A DNA stretch of 64,000 nt from Xanthobacter flavus (GCF_017875275.1 NZ_JAGGML010000001.1:1178001-1242000); one strand, 5' to 3'; counted from the first letter of the stretch, positions 44,156 through 56,736 are shown. Numbers and translations: made by a program. Notes: generated by a model from the letters alone, not told the origin.

Positions 44156-45046
44156 TCAGTAATTCCAGCGTTGCGCCTTGGAAATCAGAAAGTCCCGGAA
44201 CACCTGAATTCGGGCTACCGAGCGCATTTCCTGAGCATAAGTGAAGTATGCCTCGAGTTTGGGCGTCTCGCGATCGGTGAAGAGCTGAACCAGCGAGGTG
44301 GAATCGTCCGAGAGATAGTCCGGCAGGGTGCCTATACCCACGCCGCGCTCCACCGCCCGCTTGAGGCCGAGCACGTTGTTGACCTCGAAGGCCGGAATGC
44401 GCGGCGTCGAGCCGTCGCGGCCCGCGTGCTCCAGCCAGTTCAGCCCCTGGAAATAGGAGGGGATCGGCCCGCCGAGCAGCAGGATGCGGTGCTTGTCCAA
44501 TTCGTCCAGCGTGCGCGGATGGCCGTGGCGCTTGAGATAATCCGCCGAGGCATAGGCATGGAAATGCACGGTGAAGAGCTTGCGCTGCACCAGGTCCGGC
44601 TGCACCGGCTGGCGCATGCGGATGGCCACGTCCGCCTCGCGCATGGCGAGGTCCAGTTCCTCGTCGGTGAGGATGAGCTGGATGCGGATGTCCGGGAACA
44701 GCTCCACGAACTCGCCCACCCGCGCGGTGAGCCAATGGGTGCCGAGGCCCATGGTGGTCGTGACGCGCAGGTCGCCGTTGGGCTTCTCGCGGCTGTCGGT
44801 GAGCTGGGCGCGCGCCGATTCCAGCTTGAGGAACACCTCATGGGCGGTGCGGTAGAGCAGTTCGCCCTGCTCGGTGAGAATGAGACCGCGGGCGTGGCGG
44901 TGGAACAGCGGAACCTTCAATTCCGCCTCCAGGGCCGACACCTGCCGGCTGACCGCCGACTGGGAGAGCCCCAGCGTCTCGCCGGCATGGGTAAAGGAGC
45001 CCGCTTCCGCGGCGACGTGGAAGACCTTCAGCTTGTCCCAATCCAT
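44156..45046 (-). CDS. LysR-family transcriptional regulator
   Basis: The 296-residue protein begins MDWDKLKVFHVAAEAGSFTH, then the helix-turn-helix AGETLGLSQSAVSRQVSALEAEL, and a C-terminal effector-binding domain. It lies 153 bases downstream of trxB on the same strand, so it may be co-transcribed with or respond to thiol redox state. The target and inducer are unknown. An intrinsic terminator lies at 43931-43966. Confidence 0.9.
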   Translation of the reverse strand: MDWDKLKVFHVAAEAGSFTHAGETLGLSQSAVSRQVSALEAELKVPLFHRHARGLILTEQGELLYRTAHEVFLKLESARAQLTDSREKPNGDLRVTTTMGLGTHWLTARVGEFVELFPDIRIQLILTDEELDLAMREADVAIRMRQPVQPDLVQRKLFTVHFHAYASADYLKRHGHPRTLDELDKHRILLLGGPIPSYFQGLNWLEHAGRDGSTPRIPAFEVNNVLGLKRAVERGVGIGTLPDYLSDDSTSLVQLFTDRETPKLEAYFTYAQEMRSVARIQVFRDFLISKAQRWNY

Positions 45047-45199
45047 CCGGCCCGAGCCCCTTGAGCGTCACCGGCCGTGACAGCCGGTGAGGTGGCGCTG
45101 TTCTTTCGCTGTCTCGGGAAAAGCCGCGGGTTCCCCAACTCCGCGGCCTTCCTTGAACCCCACTAAATCCGCGCCGGGCAGTTCCCCCGCCCGGCCGAC

Positions 45200-46162
45200 C
45201 TATTCCGCCGCCTGCGCCACGCTGTGGTGGGCGAGGAAACGCTCCGCCTCCAGCGCGGCCATGCAACCCCGGCCGGCCGCCGTGACGGCCTGCCGATACA
45301 CGTCGTCGGCCACGTCGCCGGCCGCGAACACGCCCGGCACGGACGTCGCCGTCGAATCGGGCGCCGTCCACACGTATCCGCTCTCCTTGAGCTTCAACTG
45401 GTCTTTGACCAGCTCTGTGGCGGGCGCATGACCGATGGCGATGAATATGCCGTCAGCGGGTAGCTCGGTGAGGGCGCCGGTGCGCACGTCGCGCAGGCGC
45501 ACGGCGGTGACCTTGCAGATGTCGCCGGTCTCGCCCACCACCTCGGCCACCTCGGAATGCCACACCACGTTCACCTTGGGATTGGCAAACAGCCGATCCT
45601 GAAGGATGCGCTCGGCGCGGAAGGTGTCGCGGCGATGCACCAGCGTGACCTTGGAGGCGAAATTGGTGAGGAAGAGCGCCTCCTCGACGGCCGTATTGCC
45701 GCCGCCCACCACCATGACTTCCTTGCCGCGATAGAAGAAGCCGTCGCAGGTGGCGCAGGCCGAGACGCCGAAGCCGCGGAACGCCGCCTCCGATTCGAGG
45801 CCGAGCCAGCGCGCCTGGGCGCCGGTGGCGAGGATCACCACGTCCGCGAGCCACGTATCGCCCGATTCCGTCTCCATGCGGAACGGCCGCCGGGACAGGT
45901 CGAGGCTGCTGATGTGATCGGCGATGATCTTCGTGCCCACATGCCCGGCCTGGGCGCGCATCTGCTCCATCAGCCAGGGGCCCTGGATGGGATCGGCGAA
46001 GCCGGGATAATTCTCCACATCCGTGGTGATGGTGAGCTGGCCGCCGGGCTGGATGCCCTCGAACAGGACCGGCTCCAGCATTGCGCGGGCCGCATAGATG
46101 GCCGCCGTGTAGCCGGCCGGACCCGACCCGATGATGACGACCTTGGCGCTGTGGGTGGTCAT
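45200..46162 (-). CDS. trxB: Thioredoxin reductase
   Basis: The 320-residue flavoprotein reduces thioredoxin with NADPH. It has the FAD motif IIGSGPAGYTAAIYAARA, redox pair CATC (in VSACATCDGFFYRGK), NADPH motif VVGGGNTAVEEALFLTNFA and the C-terminal GVFAAGDVADDVYRQAVTAAG. Length equals the bacterial norm. Together with the TlpA-like protein it belongs to thiol metabolism, but the two loci are 15 kb apart. Confidence 0.96.
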   Translation of the reverse strand: MTTHSAKVVIIGSGPAGYTAAIYAARAMLEPVLFEGIQPGGQLTITTDVENYPGFADPIQGPWLMEQMRAQAGHVGTKIIADHISSLDLSRRPFRMETESGDTWLADVVILATGAQARWLGLESEAAFRGFGVSACATCDGFFYRGKEVMVVGGGNTAVEEALFLTNFASKVTLVHRRDTFRAERILQDRLFANPKVNVVWHSEVAEVVGETGDICKVTAVRLRDVRTGALTELPADGIFIAIGHAPATELVKDQLKLKESGYVWTAPDSTATSVPGVFAAGDVADDVYRQAVTAAGRGCMAALEAERFLAHHSVAQAAE

Positions 46163-46315
46163 GACGTCCTCGAAAACCTGAAGCGCGATAGGCTGAAAAC
46201 CGCGACAAGAGAGGGACAGGCCGGGAAGCCCGGGCGTCCGATGGCCGCAGCGTGAGCTATGCCCGAATGTAGGGGCTCACTCACCTGCCCACAAGGCGCC
46301 AGCTTCTGTCTCTTC

Positions 46316-46352
46316 GCAACGCAAACGACGCAATATTATTTCGTTGCGTTGC
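46316..46352. promoter_or_regulatory. Operator-like palindrome upstream of the Lrp-family gene
   Basis: GCAACGCAAACGA (46316-46328) and TCGTTGCGTTGC (46341-46352) are inverted repeats with one extra base in the left arm, around the AT-rich centre CGCAATATTATT. The site is 90 bases upstream of the TTG start. Palindromes with AT-rich centres at this distance are typical of Lrp/AsnC autoregulation. Confidence 0.55.
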
Positions 46353-46441
46353 CGCATACGGCGACTAAGGTGCGCGGACGTCAAACCCCTGCCGCCGCGT
46401 CCGCGGTCCCGCCCACCAACCTGCTCTCAAGGAGCCGTGCC

Positions 46442-46927
46442 TTGACCGTTCGCCTCGATGCTGTCGACTGGAAAATCCTCGACGAGCTGCAGCGGGACGG
46501 TCGCATGACCAACGTCGAACTGTCCCGGCGCGTGGGCATATCCGCCCCGCCCTGCCTCAGGCGCGTGCGGGCGCTGGAGGAGGAAGGCATCATCGAAGGC
46601 TATCGGGCGCTGCTCGACGAGAAGCGCCTTGGCTACGATCTGATGGCCTTCGCCATGGTCCATCTCATCAGCCAGGCGGAAGCCGACCTCGCCGCCTTTC
46701 AGGAGCGCATCACCGGCTGGCCGCTGGTGCGCAGCGCCTGGATGCTCTCGGGCGACGTGGATTTCCTGATGCTGTGCGTGGCGCCGGACCTGCGCACCTT
46801 CCAGACCTTCGTGCTGGACATCACCGCCGCGCCCAACGTGCGCAACGTGAAGACAGCCCTGACGCTGAAGCAGTCCAAGGACGCGCCGATCGTGCCGCTG
46901 GAAGCAGGGTTGCTGAAGGGAGCGTGA
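46442..46927 (+). CDS. Lrp/AsnC-family transcriptional regulator
   Basis: The 161-residue start at TTG 46442 follows an AAGGAG ribosome site 8 bases upstream. The N-terminal helix-turn-helix is DWKILDELQRDGRMTNVELS, RRVGISAPPCLRRVRALEE, with the RAM ligand-binding domain after it (GWPLVRSAWMLSGDVDFLML). The upstream frame from 46259 is non-conserved. It probably responds to an amino acid and binds the palindrome at 46316-46352. It is divergent from trxB. Confidence 0.9.
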   Translation: MTVRLDAVDWKILDELQRDGRMTNVELSRRVGISAPPCLRRVRALEEEGIIEGYRALLDEKRLGYDLMAFAMVHLISQAEADLAAFQERITGWPLVRSAWMLSGDVDFLMLCVAPDLRTFQTFVLDITAAPNVRNVKTALTLKQSKDAPIVPLEAGLLKGA

Positions 46928-46953
46928 GGGGAGCGTGACAACGGGGCGGGAGG

Positions 46954-47045
46954 CCCCCGGCTTGTCCGGCGGATCCACCGTGCGACCCGGCTGGCTTCTC
47001 GCGTCGAGCCTGCGGCGGCGTGGATGCCCCGGACAAGCCGGGGCA
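46954..47045. repeat. Pair of REP-like palindromes in inverted orientation (copies 3 and 4)
   Basis: A degenerate copy (CCCCCGG-CTTGT-CCGGCGGATCCACCG, about 46954-46980) and a full copy in reverse orientation (TGCCCCGG-ACAAG-CCGGGGCA, 47025-47045) lie between the Lrp gene and convergent greA. REP-like elements arranged as inverted pairs are known as BIME-type units. The sequence family is the same as at 21803 and 42041. Confidence 0.7.
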
Positions 47046-47142
47046 TGACGGTGGAGAGGATGGGCGAAGGCCCTCGGAAAACACCCAGTCAGGCGCGCCG
47101 GCCGAGGCACCAGAGCGGCCGGCACGAAATCCAGACGCCCCC

Positions 47143-47616
47143 TCAGGCCCAGCGGACGTCCGCGATCTCGAACGAGCGGGCGCCCTTGGGGGTGACGACC
47201 TCCACGGAGGCGCCCTTCTTCTTGCCGATCAGCGCGCGGGCCACCGGCGAGGAGATGGAGATGCGGCCGGCCTTGGCGTCGGCCTCGCTGTCGCCGACGA
47301 TCTGCCAGACCTTCTCTTCCTCGGTGTCCTCGTCCACCAGCGTCACCGTGGCGCCGAACTTGACGATGTCGCCGGAGAGCTTCGACACGTCGATCACCTC
47401 GGCGCGGGAAATCTTGTCCTCCAGGTCGGCGATGCGTCCCTCGTTCAGAGACTGCTGCTCCTTGGCGGCGTGATATTCCGCGTTCTCGGACAGGTCGCCA
47501 TGGGCGCGCGCCTCCGAGATGGCATTGATGATGCGCGGACGCTCCACCTGCTGACGCTGCTTCAACTCTTGCTCGAGGGCGACAAAGCCGCCCGCCGTCA
47601 TCGGAATCTTCTCCAT
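47143..47616 (-). CDS. greA: Transcription elongation factor GreA
   Basis: The 157-residue factor rescues backtracked RNA polymerase. The N-terminal coiled coil has [39 protein letters not shown] and [17 protein letters not shown], with the acidic tip residues D and E present. The C-terminal FKBP-like domain has [29 protein letters not shown]. Length is exactly as usual. Confidence 0.96.
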   Translation of the reverse strand: MEKIPMTAGGFVALEQELKQRQQVERPRIINAISEARAHGDLSENAEYHAAKEQQSLNEGRIADLEDKISRAEVIDVSKLSGDIVKFGATVTLVDEDTEEEKVWQIVGDSEADAKAGRISISSPVARALIGKKKGASVEVVTPKGARSFEIADVRWA

Positions 47617-47853
47617 GGGTCCTTGTCAGACCTCCTGAAACTGCTCGGTGCGCCGGAGCGCCACCTCAGGTGGTACCCGCGCCGAAAAGAAAGCCGCCCC
47701 GTGGAGCCTTCCGGCCCCCGGCTGCGGCGACTGGCCCGGCTCGCGATTGCAAGCCCCGGGCGATGCGCCCGCCCTGCGTCTCCTGACGCCGGGCGGCCGC
47801 GACGAGTGCGCGCCGGCCCAACGGACCGGGCGCGCTGATGTTCCCTTTCGGGA

Positions 47854-51228
<3,375 letters not shown>

Positions 51229-51598
51229 ATCCGTCTTTGAGCTCTCGACCGCCGCCACCCGCGCCGCTGAGCCGGCGAGGACAACGGGATCCGTTTCCAT
51301 CAGGAGCCGCCCCGTCGCAGCGCCCGCGCCTTCCTAGCGCCCGCCGGGCGCAAAAAAAGGGCCGCGGGTCACGCGCCCCAGAAAGGTACGAGCTTGGCCG
51401 GGGCCTGCTCCCAAGATTTGCGCGCGGGCGCGGGACGCGGCGCGGATGTCACACCTGCGCAATATCCCTGGCCCTTGGCGCTGATGGGCTTCCTTAGACC
51501 ATAATTTGCGGCGACGGAAGCCGTGTCACCGAGATGACGCCGCGCCGGGACTACACATCCTCGCGGGGTTCGGCGTTCGCCCCGCGCCGCCTCGGCCA
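51229..51598. other. Intergenic region between carB and the GtrA gene
   Basis: This 370-base gap between divergent genes holds only a small hairpin (GCGCCC-GCC-GGGCGC, 51337-51351) followed by seven A on the plus strand. Neither strand has a T-run after the stem. No RNA gene or open frame of consequence is seen; the carB promoter should be here. Confidence 0.4.
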
Positions 51599-52069
51599 GT
51601 GAAATTGCTGCCGGAGACGCATGTGCTGCCGCCCTCCCTCGCCCGGACGGTCAAAGAATACCGCGTGCGTCATGACGCGCTGATCCGCCAGTTCGCGCGA
51701 TTCGTCGGCGTGGGCCTCACCGCCGCCGCCGCCCATTTTTCGACCCTGGCCATATTGGTGGAGATGGATGCGGTCGGCCCCGTGCTGGCCTCGGCGGTGG
51801 GGTTCATCGTGGGCGGCATGGTGTCCTACATCCTCAACCGCCGCTTCACGTTCGACGCCACGCGCTCCCACGCCGGGGCGGTGCCGCGCTTCATCGTGGT
51901 GGCCGGGGTCGCATTCGTGCTGAACGAAGCGCTGATGTGGCTGTTCGTGCACGAGGCGGGGATTTTCTACCTGCTCGCCCAGTTCCTCACCACGGGCATC
52001 ACCATGATGTGGACCTTCACCGGCTACCGCGTGTGGGCCTTCGCCCACCGCAGCCCCGTGCGGGGCTGA
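51599..52069 (+). CDS. GtrA-family membrane protein
   Basis: Four hydrophobic helices (FARFVGVGLTAAAAHFSTLAIL, then VLASAVGFIVGGMVSYILNRRFTF, then FIVVAGVAFVLNEALMWLFVH, and LLAQFLTTGITMMWTFTGYRVWAF) and the NRRFTF motif identify GtrA, proposed to flip polyprenyl-linked sugars. Start is uncertain: GTG 51599 gives 156 residues; the frame extends to 51506 with an atypical leader. Isolated gene. Confidence 0.82.
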   Translation: MKLLPETHVLPPSLARTVKEYRVRHDALIRQFARFVGVGLTAAAAHFSTLAILVEMDAVGPVLASAVGFIVGGMVSYILNRRFTFDATRSHAGAVPRFIVVAGVAFVLNEALMWLFVHEAGIFYLLAQFLTTGITMMWTFTGYRVWAFAHRSPVRG

Positions 52070-52076
52070 GGCCGCC

Positions 52077-52352
52077 TTATTTGCGGGCGATCCGCCCGAC
52101 GATCAGTTCATCGATCTCCAGCCGCCGGATGCGGGCGCGGCCGATGGCGAGGCGGCCGATGGCCACGGCCCCGACCGCCAGCGCCCCGAAGGCCAGCGCG
52201 CCGATGGCGATGGCTCCGATGGAGCCGGCCCCGAGCGCCCCCGCACCCACGGTGCCCGCCCCAACCGCCCCGGCGCCCACGGCCGCCTTGCGGATCCGGC
52301 GCTTCCGGGGGCGCCCTGCGGCGGGCGCTTCAGCCTCTGGATCGGCGGTCAT
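52077..52352 (-). CDS. Small repeat-rich protein of unknown function
   Basis: The 91-residue protein has a basic start (PRKRRIRKAAVG) and then a run of Gly-Ala-hydrophobic units of five residues (IGALAFGALAVGAVAIGRLA), ending in RARIRRLEIDELIVGRI. The alternation resembles pentapeptide-like or beta-solenoid repeats. I recognise no family. It is convergent to the GtrA gene. Confidence 0.6.
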   Translation of the reverse strand: MTADPEAEAPAAGRPRKRRIRKAAVGAGAVGAGTVGAGALGAGSIGAIAIGALAFGALAVGAVAIGRLAIGRARIRRLEIDELIVGRIARK

Positions 52353-52381
52353 CGTGCGTCCTTGGATCGGAAGTCGACGGA

Positions 52382-52792
52382 TCAGGGCACGAGGCTGTGC
52401 GCGTCCCACTCCTGCCGCGGCACCTCGGCGCCGAGAGTGTAGCTGAAGGCTAGCACATCCATGCCGTCCGGGCTGGTCTTGCAGCGGTACGAGAGGTGAT
52501 ACCAATGCTCCCGGCTGCGGATGGCCGCGCCGGGTGCCGAGATGGCGGCATCGCCGTGCCGGAAGTCGCCGAGCTTGGGATCGGCGAAGGCATAGGCCAC
52601 CACCTCCTCCGGCCGCATGTCCTTGTGCTCGCGCCCCACCTCGCCCATGGCCCGGGCGTTGCACCGCTGCTCGATACGGGTGCCGGGGTCCACATGCAGC
52701 ATCATGTCGTCATGCCGGCCCGAGCCGGCGCGTGCCGGCACGGACATGGCGGCGGTTATGAGAATAAGGGGCAGCGAGAGCGGGCGAATCAC
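52382..52792 (-). CDS. DUF930-family exported protein
   Basis: The 136-residue protein has a signal peptide (MIRPLSLPLILITAAMSVPARA). The mature part fits DUF930: DPGTRIEQRCNARAMGEV, then RPEEVVAYAFADPK, ISAPGAAIRSREHWYHLSYRC and PRQEWDAHSL. Two cysteines may pair. DUF930 is common in Rhizobiales with no assigned role. It lies 29 bases upstream of the repeat-rich gene on the same strand. Confidence 0.8.
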   Translation of the reverse strand: MIRPLSLPLILITAAMSVPARAGSGRHDDMMLHVDPGTRIEQRCNARAMGEVGREHKDMRPEEVVAYAFADPKLGDFRHGDAAISAPGAAIRSREHWYHLSYRCKTSPDGMDVLAFSYTLGAEVPRQEWDAHSLVP

Positions 52793-52981
52793 GGCGGTGG
52801 CATCTCCGCAGACAGGGTACCGCGCCGGCTCTAGGCCGAATCTGTGGCGGGGATGGGACGGAACCGATGGCTCGGGACGGACCGGGGCTCGCCCGCCCGT
52901 GGCCTCGCGTGTTATGGTGTCCGCGATACAGCTTCAGCGGCGGATCGCAGGGCGGGCGGGCCGCAAATGCAGACGGGACGG

Positions 52982-53542
52982 ATGTTCGCGATGACGGGGG
53001 ACGAACGACCGATGATCCTCGCCCTTCAGGGCGGCGACCGGGAAGCGATCCAGTCTCTGCTGGCGGAAACGGCGCGGCGCCTTGCCGCGCAGGGCGTGCG
53101 CGTGCTCGGCGTGGTGGAGCACCTCACCCCCGGCTGCGCCCATGAGGACGTTCTCCTGCTCGACCTCGTTTCGGGAGAGACCAACCGCCTGCATCAGGAT
53201 CTCGGCCCCGGCGCCGCCGGATGCAGCCTCGATCCGGCGGGCCTCGCCGCCGCCTCGGCCGGGGTGGAGCGGGCCATCGCCGATCGCCTCGCCGAGGGCG
53301 GCGACCTTTCCGACACGGTGGTGGTGCTCTCCAAGTTCGGCCGGCAGGAGGCCGAGGGCCGTGGCCTGACCGCCGCCTTCCATGCCGCCGTGGCGGGTGA
53401 GTTATGCGTTATCACCTCGGTGTCGCCCGGCATCACCGCCGAATGGGAGGGCTTCGCCGGAGACCTTGCGCAGCTGCGGCCGGCGGTGCCGGCCTCCATC
53501 GATGCGTGGTGGGGCGTGAGCGTCGCCGAACCGGCGGAATAG
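52982..53542 (+). CDS. DUF2478-family protein
   Basis: The 186-residue protein has ILALQGGDREAIQSLLAETA, then VRVLGVVEHLT, LLLDLVSGETNRLHQDLGPGAAGC, VVVLSKFGRQEAEGRG and ITSVSPGITAEWEGFAG. This matches DUF2478, a P-loop-like family often near molybdate or nitrogenase genes. No canonical Walker A is present. ATGs at 52967, 52982 and 52991 are all possible starts; none has a strong ribosome site. Neighbours do not explain it. Confidence 0.75.
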   Translation: MFAMTGDERPMILALQGGDREAIQSLLAETARRLAAQGVRVLGVVEHLTPGCAHEDVLLLDLVSGETNRLHQDLGPGAAGCSLDPAGLAAASAGVERAIADRLAEGGDLSDTVVVLSKFGRQEAEGRGLTAAFHAAVAGELCVITSVSPGITAEWEGFAGDLAQLRPAVPASIDAWWGVSVAEPAE

Positions 53543-53578
53543 GGCGGGCTCCGCCGGAGCCCGCCCCCTGCATCCCGA

Positions 53579-55075
53579 TTACATGCCGATCTCGTCCAGG
53601 CTGCGGCCGCGCGTCTCGATGCGGTAGCACCATGTGACCACCGCGCCGAGAAGCGAGGCGCCAATCAGCATGAACAGCAGCGCCCGCGTGCCGAAATCGG
53701 CCAGAAGGATGGGGAAGAGGAAAGCGGTGAGCACCGCCCCGATCTTGGCGAACGCCGCGGCAAAGCCCGCCCCCATGCCGCGGATGCGGGTGGGGAAGAC
53801 CTCGCCGGCGATGAGATAGGTCTGCGCGTTGGGTCCGAGATTGGTCATGAAGTTGAACAGCATGAAGCCGATGACCACCATCGTGACGGCGCGGTCGCCA
53901 CTGTAATAGGTGGAGAGCGCGGCCACCAGCAGGCCCGCCGCGCAGCCGATGAATCCGATGATCTGCAGCGGGATGCGGCCGATGCGGTCGGAGAGGGCCA
54001 CGGCCACGCAGATGCCGACGAGCAGCAGGAGATCGACAAGGGCGGCCCCTTCCGCGGCGAGCAGGTCCGCCGAGACGAGATCGCTCAGGTTGCGCCCGGT
54101 CGCGGCCTGGTGCCCGAAGGCCGCCGCGAGGATGGTGGGGGTGAAGATGCCGATGCCGTAGGTGGACAGATCCTGCAGGAACCAAGGCACGGCCGCGAGG
54201 ATGGTCGCGCGTCGGTTGTGCGGGGTCTTGAACAGCGCGGCCGGCGTGCGCTCGTGCCCGTGGTCGTGCCCGGCCGCCCCGGGATGGCCATGGTGCCGGT
54301 GGGCAAGCTCGATGGATTTCGGATATTGTGGAGAACGGGCCAGCAGGCGCTCCGCCGCCTGCCGGGCCTCTTCCACGCGGCCATGGGCGAGCAGCCAGCT
54401 CGCGCTCTCCGGCACGAACAGCCGCGCCACCGCCACGAGCACCGCAGGCAGGATGGCGGCCGCATACATCAGGCGCCAGGCCGAGACCGTCTCGATGTTG
54501 GACAGCACCAGATAGCCGAGCAGCGTGCCGGTGAGCGCCCCCACCGCCTGGAAGCCGAAGGCGCTCAGCACCAGGCGGCCGCGCGCCACCGAGGGGATGC
54601 TTTCGGAAATCACGAGATGCGCGGTGGGATAGTCGCAGCCGAGCGCGATGCCGATGCCGAAGAGGAACACCACGGTCCAGCCGAAGGAAGGGCTGACCGC
54701 CAGCAGGGCCAGGAAGATGATGAAGATCACCATCTCCGACACGAACATCAGCTTGCGGCCGAACTGATCGGCGAGGCCCCCCAGCAGCAGCGCTCCGACC
54801 AGGATGCCGGCGAGGCTCGCGGCGCCCACGAGGCCGTGCTGGAAGGCGTCCATGTCGAACTCGCGGGCCATGAGCGGCAGCGTCACGCCCGTCATGAACA
54901 CCACGAGGCCCTCGAAAAACTTGCCCGCCGCCGCCAGCCACCAGATACGCCACTGCATGGCGGTCATGGGCGTCGCGGCCACCTGCGTGCCGTCACGCCA
55001 GATGGGCGTTTCGTCGATATAGTCCTGCACCGACCGCTTGTGGTCGAGCCCGCTCGGCTCCCGCATTTGGTTCAT
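53579..55075 (-). CDS. MFS metabolite transporter with a histidine-rich loop
   Basis: The 498-residue carrier has twelve helices and MFS motifs LADQFGRKLMF (loop 2-3), GCDYPTAHLVISESIPSVARGR and SDRIGRIPLQ (loop 8-9); the type suggests an organic-acid or phosphate-like symporter. The central cytoplasmic loop, around residues 255-275, is unusually His-rich (HRHHGHPG, then HDHGHERT), which could bind metal ions. A 45-residue polar N-terminal leader precedes helix 1. The start at 55075 (MNQMREPSGL) is used. Confidence 0.82.
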   Translation of the reverse strand: MNQMREPSGLDHKRSVQDYIDETPIWRDGTQVAATPMTAMQWRIWWLAAAGKFFEGLVVFMTGVTLPLMAREFDMDAFQHGLVGAASLAGILVGALLLGGLADQFGRKLMFVSEMVIFIIFLALLAVSPSFGWTVVFLFGIGIALGCDYPTAHLVISESIPSVARGRLVLSAFGFQAVGALTGTLLGYLVLSNIETVSAWRLMYAAAILPAVLVAVARLFVPESASWLLAHGRVEEARQAAERLLARSPQYPKSIELAHRHHGHPGAAGHDHGHERTPAALFKTPHNRRATILAAVPWFLQDLSTYGIGIFTPTILAAAFGHQAATGRNLSDLVSADLLAAEGAALVDLLLLVGICVAVALSDRIGRIPLQIIGFIGCAAGLLVAALSTYYSGDRAVTMVVIGFMLFNFMTNLGPNAQTYLIAGEVFPTRIRGMGAGFAAAFAKIGAVLTAFLFPILLADFGTRALLFMLIGASLLGAVVTWCYRIETRGRSLDEIGM

Positions 55076-55276
55076 CGGCGTCTCCCCCGGCTGTAGCGTG
55101 ACAGAAAGCCGACGAGGCGTGAATTGCCGATGACAGAGGCGGCCCGCTACCACCTCGGGGACTGGCGGGCGGACAGGGGAGCGGCTAAGAAAGGCGATCA
55201 TCCGCGTGTTGCGCGGCCGTTCCGGCGGCCTCCCAGCGCATGGCGCGCCCCATCCCGTCCCGCGCCGCAGGTTCAT

Positions 55277-55981
55277 ATGGTTTTTTCCCGCGTCACTGCC
55301 TTGTCCCTCGCGGCGCTCGCAGCCGGCTTCGCCCTCGCTGCCTGCCAGGGCAATCCGGACAGCTGGGGCACCGGCGTGGTGAAGCAGACCGATGCCTTCG
55401 GCGACTATTCGGAAACGGTGGTCTCGATCCCCAAGCCCACCGCCGGCCCGCGCCAGTTCGAGTGCACGGGGCCGTTCGCGCCCAACGCGACCGCCATCAA
55501 CATCGCCGCCGACTTCGGGCAGGCGAACGTCATCACCGGCAACATCATGTCGCCGGACGGCAGCACCGCGCCGGGCATCATCCTCCTGCCCAACGATCCC
55601 GCCCTCAGCCTCGAGATCGCCTGGAAGGATCCGGCCAACATGGCCGCGCCCCGCCGTGTGGCCTTCACCGAAAGCTCGGCGTGGACGGTGAATGGCGTCG
55701 GCATCGGCACCAGCCTCGCCGACCTCGAGCGGGCCAACGGCAAGCCGTTCCGCATCCAGGGCTTCGGCGGCAACGGCGGCGGCGTGGTTGCGGACTGGCG
55801 CGGCGGACGGCTGGGCAACCTCGGGGGCGGCTGTGTGCTCGGCGCGCAGCTTGCGCTCTCCGCCACCGCATCCGACGGCGCGCAGGCGCGCATCTCCGGC
55901 CCCAAATTCTATAACTCGAACGATCCCGCCATCCGGGCCGCCAGCCCCAGCGTGGGCGTGTTCTGGGTGAACTACCGCTAG
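55277..55981 (+). CDS. Lipoprotein, unknown function
   Basis: The 234-residue protein begins MVFSRVTALSLAALAAGFAL followed by the lipobox LAAC at about residue 22, so it should be lipid-anchored. The mature part is mostly beta-type with few cysteines (FECTGPFAPN, GGCVLGAQL). No family is recognised. Upstream frame from 55124 does not look coding. Confidence 0.7.
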   Translation: MVFSRVTALSLAALAAGFALAACQGNPDSWGTGVVKQTDAFGDYSETVVSIPKPTAGPRQFECTGPFAPNATAINIAADFGQANVITGNIMSPDGSTAPGIILLPNDPALSLEIAWKDPANMAAPRRVAFTESSAWTVNGVGIGTSLADLERANGKPFRIQGFGGNGGGVVADWRGGRLGNLGGGCVLGAQLALSATASDGAQARISGPKFYNSNDPAIRAASPSVGVFWVNYR

Positions 55982-56142
55982 CCGGGGCCGCGCCGCCGGT
56001 TGCTATCGCGAAAGCGGCGACGGCGTTAAGATTAACCGCCTGTAAATACCGCAGACCTAGCGCCGTCGTCTTTCCAAGAACGGCAACGGTTGTAGAGTGC
56101 CTTTGCGCATCGCGGACCCCACCGTGCGCAGGAGACACTCCA

Positions 56143-56736
56143 ATGAAACGCCTGATCCTAGGAGCACTGCTGGGGGCGGTCTGCGCCGTCAGCGGAGCCT
56201 TTGCACAGGGGACGCCCCCAAGCGCCCCCCTGGCCGGCGGACCTGCCAGCGGCATGAGCGGCCCGCCCGTCAACATCGAGGAACTGAAAGGCGTCCAGTG
56301 GCTGTTCGTGCAGGTGGCGGATTCCATCTCCGTCACCGACAAGACGATCACGCTGAAGGGCGTGGCGCCGCAGGTGATCATGTTCGCCGACCGCCCCGAG
56401 CGGATCACCGGCGACGCCTCCACGGCGACCTTCATCAAGATCTGGAACGAGGGCAAGGACAGCTTCCAGAAGGATCCGCCCAACGCCACCCTCTCGGTGA
56501 CGGTGAACGGCGAGCCCAACCTGTCGGTGATCGAGCTTTCCAACCCGGTGCTCGCCGGCGATACGCTGACCTACGACTACAAGCTCCTCAGCGAGGACAA
56601 GCCCCTCTCGGGCGCCAACGCCAGCCTGTTCATCGACTGGTGGCACTATCACCGCTGGTGGGGTCCCGGTCCTGGCCGCTGGGGCGGCGGCGGCTGCTGG
56701 CGCGGCCCGTACGGCGGCCTGCACTGCCGCTGGTGA
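56143..56736 (+). CDS. Exported protein with an aromatic-Gly C-terminus
   Basis: The 197-residue protein has a signal peptide ending GAFAQG. A beta-rich domain (VQWLFVQVADSISVTDKTIT, then DRPERITGDASTATFIKIWN) follows, and a Trp/His/Gly-rich tail (DWWHYHRWWGPGPGRWGGGG). The start is in a clean context after an AGGAG site at 56129. No family named with confidence. Confidence 0.65.
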   Translation: MKRLILGALLGAVCAVSGAFAQGTPPSAPLAGGPASGMSGPPVNIEELKGVQWLFVQVADSISVTDKTITLKGVAPQVIMFADRPERITGDASTATFIKIWNEGKDSFQKDPPNATLSVTVNGEPNLSVIELSNPVLAGDTLTYDYKLLSEDKPLSGANASLFIDWWHYHRWWGPGPGRWGGGGCWRGPYGGLHCRW

